NCBI GenBank assembly: GCA_902489925.1
Contig: CABUBX010000066.1
Location: 1-11,587 of the forward strand
Reading direction: 5' to 3'
Source: an uncultured Lachnospiraceae bacterium
GTDB lineage: Bacteria; Bacillota; Clostridia; Lachnospirales; Lachnospiraceae
Length of the DNA stretch: 11,587 nt
Positions 1 through 5,631 of this stretch are shown in pieces (position 1 is the first letter of the stretch; each line of letters begins with the position of its first letter). The notes under the pieces were generated by a model. It made no database searches and was not told where the DNA came from. It saw nothing but the letters and a program-made list of their open reading frames with translations. The position numbers and the translations under genes are program-made.

Positions 1-919
1 AATTCTTGCGACCGGCGGCGCGGCGATGGTTCGGGCAGCTTATTCATCGGGCACGCCGGCCATTGGCGTCGGTGCGGGCAACGGGCCTGCCTATATTGAT
101 GCAAGCGCGGATGTGCGGCGGGCAGTTAAAAGGATTGTTGACTCAAAAAGTTTTGATTACGGCACAATATGTGCCTCCGAGCAATCCATTGTTGTCACGG
201 AAGCTATGAAGGAAACGGTGCTTCGAGAACTGAAGGGCTGCGGCGCTTATATTTTGAATGAGGAGGAGAGCAAAAAGCTTGGCAAATTTATTTTAAGGCC
301 GAATTTTACAATGAATCCTCAGATTGTCGGGAAAAGTGTGGAAACACTCTGCAGCCTTGCAGGCATTTACGGTGTGCCTAAAGATACGTCGGTGCTTGTG
401 GCAAGAGAAACCTCGGTCGGCATGAGCGCGGTGTATTCCCATGAAAAGCTGGCGCCGATTCTGGCATTTTTTGTCGAAAAGGATGAGGATGCATGTTTGA
501 AACGATGTGTAGAAATACTAAGGTTTGAGGGCGCCGGACACACTTTTGCGATTCATTGCGAAAATGAAGCGTTAGTGACACGGTTTGCCATGGCTGTCCC
601 GGCTTCGAGAATCCTTGTGAATACATCGGCATCCTTAGGCGGTGTCGGCGCGACAACGAATCTTTTTCCGGCGCTGACGCTGGGCTGCGGTTCGGCAGGC
701 GGCAGCTCATCCTCAAATAATATCGGCCCTAAGGATTTAATTAATATTAAAAGGGTGGCATGGGGCGTCAAAGAGCTTGACGATATTTATGAGGAGGCAC
801 TAAAGTGCGACGTGCCGTTGTTAAAGGAACAGACTGCACAAGATGATGCGCAAAAAGCGCTGATTGCACAGATTACGGCGAGAGTTTTAAGGGCTGTAAA
901 AGCCGGAGAGTCTATATAG
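1..919 (+). CDS. eutE: Acetylating acetaldehyde dehydrogenase, EutE/PduP family (5' partial)
   Basis: CoA-dependent aldehyde dehydrogenase that oxidises acetaldehyde to acetyl-CoA with NAD+ inside the ethanolamine microcompartment. The frame is open from base 2, so the N-terminus lies outside the window. The first visible residues (ILATGG, then AAYSSG.PAIGVG.GN.PAYID) match the cofactor-domain region of EutE/PduP. The catalytic cysteine is in TICASEQ, with its codon at 170-172. The C-terminal part shows GGVGATTN, TLGCGSAGGSSSSNN and NLINI.R.A-like segments typical of the family; here the last reads DLINIKRVAWG. Any N-terminal encapsulation peptide would be upstream and cannot be judged. A 45-nt gap with a GGAGG site leads into the shell gene. 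PduP (propionaldehyde) is the alternative; the eutH, eutT and eutN neighbours favour ethanolamine. Confidence 0.93.
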   Translation, partial: ILATGGAAMVRAAYSSGTPAIGVGAGNGPAYIDASADVRRAVKRIVDSKSFDYGTICASEQSIVVTEAMKETVLRELKGCGAYILNEEESKKLGKFILRPNFTMNPQIVGKSVETLCSLAGIYGVPKDTSVLVARETSVGMSAVYSHEKLAPILAFFVEKDEDACLKRCVEILRFEGAGHTFAIHCENEALVTRFAMAVPASRILVNTSASLGGVGATTNLFPALTLGCGSAGGSSSSNNIGPKDLINIKRVAWGVKELDDIYEEALKCDVPLLKEQTAQDDAQKALIAQITARVLRAVKAGESI

Positions 920-964
920 TCATAAGTTAAATAAATCCGTATAAAGAATGTTGGAGGTAGAGAT

Positions 965-1261
965 ATGATGGCAAGTACAAATGCACTTGGAATGATTGAA
1001 ACAAAAGGCTTAGTCGGCGCGATTGAGGCGGCAGATGCAATGGTGAAGGCGGCCAATGTGGCGCTTGTCGGCAAGGAAACCATTGGCGCCGGTCTTGTGA
1101 CGGTGATGGTCAGAGGCGATGTGGGCGCGGTAAAGGCTGCGACGGATGCGGGTGCTGCGGCGGCAGAGCGTGTCGGAGAGCTTGTGTCTGTCCATGTCAT
1201 TCCAAGACCGCACACAGAGGTCGATGTGATTTTGCCGGGCAGCGCTAAAGTTCAGGAATAG
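965..1261 (+). CDS. eutM: BMC-domain hexameric shell protein, EutM-like
   Basis: Small 98-residue single-BMC-domain protein that forms hexameric facets of the microcompartment shell. ALGMIETKGLVGAIEAADAM, then VMVRGDVGAVKAATDAG and GELVSVHVIPRPH are near-textbook EutM/PduA segments and span almost the whole protein. The pore loop is at residues 40-43 (IGAG), where EutM usually has a Gly-rich IGGG/IGSG. The C-terminus ends shortly after the IPRPH strand (VDVILPGSAKVQE), without an added domain. The start at 965 is preferred over the adjacent ATG at 968 because GGAGG at 953-957 lies 7 nt upstream of it. It sits 4 nt before the EutT-PduL gene, in the same operon. Confidence 0.95.
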   Translation: MMASTNALGMIETKGLVGAIEAADAMVKAANVALVGKETIGAGLVTVMVRGDVGAVKAATDAGAAAAERVGELVSVHVIPRPHTEVDVILPGSAKVQE

Positions 1262-1265
1262 TTAG

Positions 1266-2693
1266 ATGGCAGCGCTAAATGAGCAGAGGCTTGAAAAGCT
1301 AATATCGGAGGCGGTGAGGGAAGTGATGGCACAGGGCGGCCGCGGGCAGAAAATTTGCGAGGCGGCTGCCACGAAAAAGCCGGAGACAATGACACATCTT
1401 CGTGATAATGTGCTTGTGAAAAAAACACATCCGCTCATCGCCTTCCGCGGTGAGATTGACAGCCTTGAAGCAGAGATTATTGTCGTGCAGCAGGTTATTC
1501 TCCGTCAGGGGTATCTTGGGCTTTCACAGGATTTGGAAGAAATACGTCAATTTATTCACAGCCTTATTAAATATGAAATTACAGGTGAAAAACTTTCAGA
1601 TATAAGGCTGCTTGGGATGGACACAGAGATGATTCATGAAAAATCCCATCACCCTTTTAAATATTTCGGGATTCATCATTATATTCCGTCGGCAGCGCAG
1701 GGAGAGGTTTTAGCTTATTTGAACCGTTTGCGCACAGCGGCGCGGCGCACAGAGCTTGCGGCATGCAGGGCTTTTGAGGAAGACGGCACAGAAGGGTTTT
1801 TAAGGCCGGACATTATTATGGCGTTAAACCGTATATCCTCATTGTTTCATGTGATGGGCTTTATGTTTATGTCGGGCGGTTATGAGGGCATGGAGGTTTT
1901 TGTTGAGGCATCGGGACGGCACATTCACTTATGTCGGGCGGATGCCGAAAAGCTTTTTGGCAAGGACTATGTTTTTGAAAAAGTCAGAGACTTATCCCAG
2001 CCGGGGCAGTATGTATGCCGGGAACGTCTGACGATTGAAGGACCGAAAGGAAAAATTGACAATGTCGTTATTTTAGGGCCGCTTCGTGAGCACACTCAGG
2101 TAGAAATATCAGTGACAGATGCCAGAGGGCTAGGTCTTGAAGCCTGCGTGCGTCAAAGCGGTGATGTGAAAGGCACACCGGGCTGCAGCCTTTTAAATAG
2201 AAATAACGGGTGCGGTGCAGTCATTGATGAAGGTGTTATTGTCGCAAAGCGTCATATCCATCTGCATACGTCAACGGCAAAAAAATGGGGACTTTGCGAT
2301 AATGAGACGGTGACGCTTTTAATCGGCGGCAGCCGCGGACTTGCCTTTGATGATACGACAGTCAGAGTCAGTGATAAATTTGCCGATTATGCCCACATTG
2401 ATTACGATGAGGCCAATGCCTGCATGTTAAAAAAGGGCATGACAGGAAGAATCATAAAAACAGGAGGCAAAGTTCATGCACCGGATAATCCTATACCGGC
2501 ACAAAGCACAGCAAAGCCGCAGGGCAGTACAGTTGCATTTGAGCACAGCGTATTGACAGAGGCAGATTTGATGAAGCTGAGGCTTAACTGCGGGAATTAT
2601 CTTCGGCTGAGCATTTCCTCAAAATGCCTTGTGACACCGCTGGCTGCGGATTATATTAAAAATTTCAATATAGAGATTGAGAGGAAATCGTGA
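1266..2693 (+). CDS. EutT-PduL fusion: ATP:cob(I)alamin adenosyltransferase plus phosphotransacylase
   Basis: 475-residue apparent bifunctional enzyme. Residues 4-23 form an amphipathic helix of the kind used as BMC encapsulation peptides (L9, L12, I13, V17 and V20 on one face). Residues about 35-205 match the EutT core: KKPETMTHL, HPLIAFRGEIDSLEAEI, SHHPFKYFGIHHYIPSAAQG, LNRLRTAARRTE, LRPDIIMALNRISS. Residues about 208-400 are a full PduL with both RHIHL motifs (H219/H221, H330/H332), H377 and R274. Their spacings (53, 109 and 45 residues) closely match those of the zinc and catalytic residues of known PduL. After a Pro/Ser linker, residues 428-473 resemble the N-terminal segment of ordinary EutT. 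Predicted roles are making adenosylcobalamin for EutBC and converting acetyl-CoA to acetyl phosphate in the lumen. The EutT HX11CCX2C metal motif is absent; only C31 aligns. The start codon has a weak AGGA site at 1254-1257. Confidence 0.9.
   Translation: MAALNEQRLEKLISEAVREVMAQGGRGQKICEAAATKKPETMTHLRDNVLVKKTHPLIAFRGEIDSLEAEIIVVQQVILRQGYLGLSQDLEEIRQFIHSLIKYEITGEKLSDIRLLGMDTEMIHEKSHHPFKYFGIHHYIPSAAQGEVLAYLNRLRTAARRTELAACRAFEEDGTEGFLRPDIIMALNRISSLFHVMGFMFMSGGYEGMEVFVEASGRHIHLCRADAEKLFGKDYVFEKVRDLSQPGQYVCRERLTIEGPKGKIDNVVILGPLREHTQVEISVTDARGLGLEACVRQSGDVKGTPGCSLLNRNNGCGAVIDEGVIVAKRHIHLHTSTAKKWGLCDNETVTLLIGGSRGLAFDDTTVRVSDKFADYAHIDYDEANACMLKKGMTGRIIKTGGKVHAPDNPIPAQSTAKPQGSTVAFEHSVLTEADLMKLRLNCGNYLRLSISSKCLVTPLAADYIKNFNIEIERKS
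2681..2684 (+). promoter_or_regulatory. Ribosome binding site deciding the eutN start
   Basis: GAGG lies 8 nt before the ATG at 2693, inside the last codons of the EutT-PduL gene. It favours ATG 2693 over the GTG at 2690. The upstream TGA (2691-2693) shares one base with this ATG, which implies translational coupling. Confidence 0.6.
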
Positions 2694-2983
2694 TGGTGAT
2701 TGGCAGAGTGACGGGGAGTGTCTGGGCAACGAGAAAAGATGAACATCTTACGGGACAAAAGCTTTTGGTGATTAATCTTATAAAAAACGGGAAAATGACA
2801 GAAGATGAGCTTGTCGCTACAGATATGACCGGGGCAGGAACAGATGACATTGTTTTAGTGACCTTATCCGGCAGCGCCAGATTTTCTCTGCCATCGCCTA
2901 AGGCACCGGTGGATGCGGCGGTTGTCGGGATTATTGACAGGGTGGAAATCGGCAGGGAAATGATTTTGGAGGAATATCAATGA
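2693..2983 (+). CDS. eutN: BMC pentameric vertex protein, EutN/CcmL family
   Basis: 96-residue protein of the EutN/CcmL/BMC-P family, which forms pentamers that cap the vertices of the polyhedral shell. The beta-barrel signature is clear: MVIGRVTGSVWATRK at the N-terminus, LTGQKLLVINL at 19-29, DMTGAGTDDIVLVTLSGSAR at 44-63, and PVDAAVVGIIDRVEIG at 72-87. The length is normal for the family. The start ATG overlaps the stop of the EutT-PduL gene by one base (TGATG), and its own stop overlaps the eutH start (ATGA). This locks it into the EUT operon. A GTG three bases upstream would add only one residue. Confidence 0.95.
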   Translation: MVIGRVTGSVWATRKDEHLTGQKLLVINLIKNGKMTEDELVATDMTGAGTDDIVLVTLSGSARFSLPSPKAPVDAAVVGIIDRVEIGREMILEEYQ

Positions 2984-4089
2984 ATATTAATGATGCAATT
3001 ATTTATTTAATGACAGCCTCTGCCATTGTCGGCGCCGCTGACAGAATTGTCGGAAACCGGCTTGGCATGGGTGAGAAGTTTGAGGAGGGCATTATGGCTA
3101 TCGGCGCGCTTGCCCTGTCTATGGTCGGTATTATTGCACTTTCACCGGTGCTTGCAAATCTTTTAAAACCAATCATTGTGCCTGTATTTACCTTTTTCGG
3201 TGCAGATCCGTCGGTTTTTGCGGGTATGCTGCTTGCCAATGATATGGGCGGTGCGCCGCTTGCGGACGCGCTCGCCGCGTCTGCGCCGATTGGACAATTT
3301 TCAGGTCTTATTATCGGTGCGATGTTTGGACCGACAATCGTATTTACAATTCCGGTAGCACTTGGAATTATTAAAGAAACGGACAGGCGGTATCTTGCCG
3401 CCGGTGTTTTATGCGGCATCATCACAATTCCGGCCGGTGTTTTTGCGGGCGGTCTTGCGGCAGGGCTTTCGCCGGTGACGGTTTTAAGAAATCTGCTGCC
3501 GGTGCTTTTTGTCGCTCTTTTGACAGCGCTAGGGCTTTGGAAAGCACAAAATGCGATGATAAAAGGCTTTATATGGTTTGGACGCATTGTTGTGATAATC
3601 ATTACAATCGGTCTTGCGGCAGGCATTTTGGAGGCGCTTACAGGCATTGCCTTTATTCCGGGCATGAAGCCGATCGGCGAAGGTTTTGATATTGTGGCGG
3701 ATATTTCAATTATTCTTGCCGGTGCTTTTCCGCTCGTATTTTTGTTGACGAAGCTTTTTAACGGACTTTTATTAAAGCTTGGCGGTCTGCTTCGGATGAA
3801 CGGCGTGGCGGCAGCAGGGCTGATTGCCAGTCTTGCCAATAGCATACCGATGTTTGGCATGATGAAGGATATGGATGCGCGGGGAAAAATTATGAATGTC
3901 GCTTTTGCGGTGTCTGCGGCGTTTGTATTCGGAGACCATTTGGGCTTTACCGCAGGTTATGCGCCGGAAATGATTTTTCCGATGATTGTGGGCAAATTGA
4001 TTGCCGGTGTATTTGCGCTTTTTGCGGCAGCGCTGCTTGCGGGAAAATTTACGGAAAATAAGACGCAGGCTGTGAGGAATGAAGGATGA
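2980..4089 (+). CDS. eutH: Ethanolamine permease EutH
   Basis: Polytopic membrane protein (369 residues, about 10-11 hydrophobic segments) that brings ethanolamine into the cell. The EutH signatures are strong: FEEGIMAIGALALSMVGI near 34-51, FAGMLLANDMGG near 80-91, GPTIVFTIPVALGI near 117-130, DRRYLAAGVLCGIITIPAG, and near the C-terminus NSIPMFGMMKDMDARGKI followed by FAVSAAFVFGDHLGFTAGYAPEMIFPMIVGKL. It is shorter than the roughly 400-residue enterobacterial EutH because some loops are reduced; no core segment is missing. It starts within the eutN stop (ATGA, GGAGG at 2968-2972) and ends within the next start (ATGA at 4086-4089), so it is co-translated with both neighbours. Confidence 0.95.
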   Translation: MNINDAIIYLMTASAIVGAADRIVGNRLGMGEKFEEGIMAIGALALSMVGIIALSPVLANLLKPIIVPVFTFFGADPSVFAGMLLANDMGGAPLADALAASAPIGQFSGLIIGAMFGPTIVFTIPVALGIIKETDRRYLAAGVLCGIITIPAGVFAGGLAAGLSPVTVLRNLLPVLFVALLTALGLWKAQNAMIKGFIWFGRIVVIIITIGLAAGILEALTGIAFIPGMKPIGEGFDIVADISIILAGAFPLVFLLTKLFNGLLLKLGGLLRMNGVAAAGLIASLANSIPMFGMMKDMDARGKIMNVAFAVSAAFVFGDHLGFTAGYAPEMIFPMIVGKLIAGVFALFAAALLAGKFTENKTQAVRNEG

Positions 4090-4967
4090 TTAGAGATTTT
4101 ATGCGCCGCCTTGCCGGGGTCACGGCAATCGCTGTTCTTTCAATGGCAGTGACGGTTTTCGGCTTTGGCAAAATGACGGCTGTCGGCAAAAAAGCCGATG
4201 GGATGTACAGTAAAAATATGCTGCTGATGAAGCTTAATCAGCATGAGATTATCAGTGAGCAGGGCAGCGAGGAAATCATTTATCCGGCATCCCTGACAAA
4301 AATAATGACAACCCTCGTCTGTATTGAGGCGGCGCAGGATTTGACAGAAACTGCTATCCTTACAGAGGCGGATTATAAAAAGCTTTGTGCTTCTAATGCT
4401 TCGATGGCCGGGTTTATGCCCGGGGAGGCGGTGCCGGTTAAAGATTTGCTCTATGGGATTATGCTGCCCTCGGGCGCCGATGCGGCAGTGATGCTTGCAA
4501 AAAAGTATTTTGGCAGTGAAGAAGCCTGTGCGATGGCGATGAACGGAAAAGCGGATGTGCTCGGTATGCATCATACCCATTTTACAAATGTTACAGGTCT
4601 TCATGACGATTATCATTATTCGACGCTTGCGGACCTTGCAAAGCTTTTGAAAGCTGCCCTTGATAATGATTTATTCAGAAAAATTTTTACAACGTCGGTT
4701 TATGAAACACAAAAAACAAGAGCGCATCCTGACGGACTTATTTTAGAGAGCACCCTTTTTGGAAGGGTGTCTTTGAGAGCTTTAAACGACATTACGCTGC
4801 TTGGCGGAAAGACAGGCTTTACCGATAAAGCCGGCTTATGTCTTGCCACACTGGCAAGCTGCGGCGGTGAAGAATATATACTTATTACGGCCGGCGCCGC
4901 AGGCGAAAGTTCAGCCGGGGCTTACCACATTATTGATGCCGTGCATGTGTATGAGGGGCTTAAATAG
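4086..4967 (+). CDS. D-Ala-D-Ala carboxypeptidase-like S11 peptidase with altered SxN motif
   Basis: 293-residue extracytoplasmic penicillin-binding-type protein of peptidase family S11 (DacF/PBP5-like). These enzymes trim the terminal D-Ala from peptidoglycan stem peptides. A Sec signal peptide or N-terminal anchor spans residues 6-28 (RRLAGVTAIAVLSMAVTVFG). The nucleophile motif SLTK is at 69-72 and KTG is at 242-244. The middle motif, usually SxN, is SGA at 129-131 (LPSGADAA), so the Asn is replaced by Ala. The protein ends after the catalytic domain, with no C-terminal PBP5 domain. GAGG at 4074-4077 lies 8 nt before the ATG. The start overlaps the eutH stop by 4 nt, which is unexpected company for a cell-wall enzyme. 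The ATG at 4101 would still leave a signal peptide but lacks this spacing. Confidence 0.85.
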   Translation: MIRDFMRRLAGVTAIAVLSMAVTVFGFGKMTAVGKKADGMYSKNMLLMKLNQHEIISEQGSEEIIYPASLTKIMTTLVCIEAAQDLTETAILTEADYKKLCASNASMAGFMPGEAVPVKDLLYGIMLPSGADAAVMLAKKYFGSEEACAMAMNGKADVLGMHHTHFTNVTGLHDDYHYSTLADLAKLLKAALDNDLFRKIFTTSVYETQKTRAHPDGLILESTLFGRVSLRALNDITLLGGKTGFTDKAGLCLATLASCGGEEYILITAGAAGESSAGAYHIIDAVHVYEGLK

Positions 4968-4973
4968 CCCCTC
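4953..4973. terminator. Hairpin overlapping the convergent gene ends
   Basis: Perfect 8-bp stem GAGGGGCT/AGCCCCTC (4953-4960 with 4966-4973) and a 5-nt loop TAAAT. It contains the stop codon of the S11 peptidase (4965-4967) and ends 1 nt before the stop of the - strand gene (4975-4977). It could end transcription on both strands, but neither side has a T-tract, so it is a weak or Rho-assisted candidate, or a 3'-end stabilising hairpin. Confidence 0.4.
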
Positions 4974-4974
4974 G

Positions 4975-5505
4975 TCAAATATAAAAGCCCGCAAGACCGA
5001 GTAAAATCAGAAGTATATAGGAGAGGGGCGATAATTTTTTTATCCATGGTTTTTTGCTGAAGCAGACACAAAAGCGGCTGCTTATAAACATCGAAAGCAT
5101 GGAAAAGCCGCCCGCACACAGCCCCATAAGCAGTGGCGGTATTTTAAAAACACCTGCCGAAAAAGAAGGGGGGATACAGTTGACAGAAAGGATAACACCT
5201 AAAATAAGCGTCTGCTTTAATGAAAGCAGCTCGTATTTGTCCGTATTTTCGTCCGGCTTAATCAGATAGTAAAGTCCGAATACAATCAGGCACAGCGAAC
5301 CGGCAACAGAGCCAAAGATTCGGGTGCTTTGGGAAAGCATATTTGAAAATCCTGTCACTGCGAAGGCAGAAAGGGCTGTAATTGCCGAAATCAGGAGATT
5401 AGAGGCCATGCTTATTTTCTGATGCTTCAGACCAAGGCTTAAGCCAATCAGGAAGTTGTCAAGGTTGACGGCAATGCCAATGAGCAGGCACATAATAAAA
5501 TACAT
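4975..5505 (-). CDS. ytaF: YtaF/MntP-like sporulation membrane protein
   Basis: 176-residue integral membrane protein with about six hydrophobic segments, resembling the YtaF branch of the MntP/YtaF family. Those proteins have two repeats of three helices. YtaF is annotated as a sporulation membrane protein, and MntP members are manganese exporters. The first helix shows the family motif in AVNLDNFLIGLSLGLKH, including the in-membrane Asp. The second repeat has LSVNCIPPSFSAG followed by PPLLMGLCAGGFSMLSMF, so its usual acidic residue looks replaced. The start at 5505 is chosen because AGAGGTGA lies 5-12 nt upstream; the longer frame to 5535 would run through that site. It converges on the S11 gene at 4086 and is divergent from the one at 5632. 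Confidence 0.72.
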   Translation of the reverse strand: MYFIMCLLIGIAVNLDNFLIGLSLGLKHQKISMASNLLISAITALSAFAVTGFSNMLSQSTRIFGSVAGSLCLIVFGLYYLIKPDENTDKYELLSLKQTLILGVILSVNCIPPSFSAGVFKIPPLLMGLCAGGFSMLSMFISSRFCVCFSKKPWIKKLSPLSYILLILLGLAGFYI

Positions 5506-5509
5506 AAAA

Positions 5510-5517
5510 TCACCTCT
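5510..5517 (-). promoter_or_regulatory. Ribosome binding site deciding the ytaF-like start
   Basis: Read on the - strand this is AGAGGTGA, with its GAGG core 7 nt before the ATG at 5505-5503. It supports the 176-residue product over a start 10 codons further upstream. Confidence 0.65.
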
Positions 5518-5553
5518 TGCTATAGGATATGCCAAAATGATAAGGAGGTGATG

Positions 5554-5582
5554 TCATATATTCATGCAAAAACGCATAGAAT
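5554..5582 (+). promoter_or_regulatory. Candidate sigma-E-type sporulation promoter
   Basis: TCATATA at 5554-5560 and CATAGAAT at 5575-5582 are separated by 14 nt. The Bacillus subtilis mother-cell sigma-E consensus (KMATATT, 13-15 nt, CATACAMT) is matched at all but one base in each box. Transcription would start near 5589, about 43 nt before the GTG of the S11 peptidase. This was found by eye in AT-rich DNA, so chance is possible. The downstream gene type (sporulation D,D-carboxypeptidases such as dacB are sigma-E controlled in B. subtilis) adds support. Confidence 0.4.
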
Positions 5583-5619
5583 ATATACGGATACAGAAGG
5601 CAAAAATAAGCTTTAATTA

Positions 5620-5627
5620 GGAGGTGG
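5620..5627 (+). promoter_or_regulatory. Ribosome binding site supporting a GTG start
   Basis: GGAGGTGG with its GGAGG core at 5620-5624, 7 nt before GTG 5632. The frame is closed upstream by TAA at 5614-5616, and no ATG gives a better start before the hydrophobic N-terminal segment. The GTG start is therefore well supported. Confidence 0.7.
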
Positions 5628-5631
5628 AGGG

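Noticed and set aside
920..964. Possible promoter or EutV-type antitermination hairpin before eutM
   Set aside because: The 45-nt gap has no paired hairpins, no T-run and no convincing -35/-10 pair. It holds only an AT-rich stretch and the GGAGG site.
787..1215. 142-codon frame on the - strand over eutM
   Set aside because: It crosses the highly conserved eutM gene and the end of eutE, and its low-complexity Ala/Ser/Thr product is typical of a shadow frame.
3003..3860. Long open frame (285 codons) on the - strand opposite eutH
   Set aside because: It mirrors the codon pattern of eutH, its product is rich in Pro/Ala/Ser/Ile without a recognisable domain, and it has no plausible operon context. 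It is an antisense shadow of a strongly supported gene.
4751..4769. Hairpin CACCCTT-TTTGG-AAGGGTG inside the first S11 peptidase gene
   Set aside because: It is only 7 bp, lies within conserved coding sequence before the KTG motif, and has no T-run. It is unlikely to be a terminator.
5551..5616. 21-codon frame starting at ATG 5551
   Set aside because: Its ATG overlaps the ribosome-binding sequence itself, leaving no proper spacing, and the peptide has no recognisable feature.
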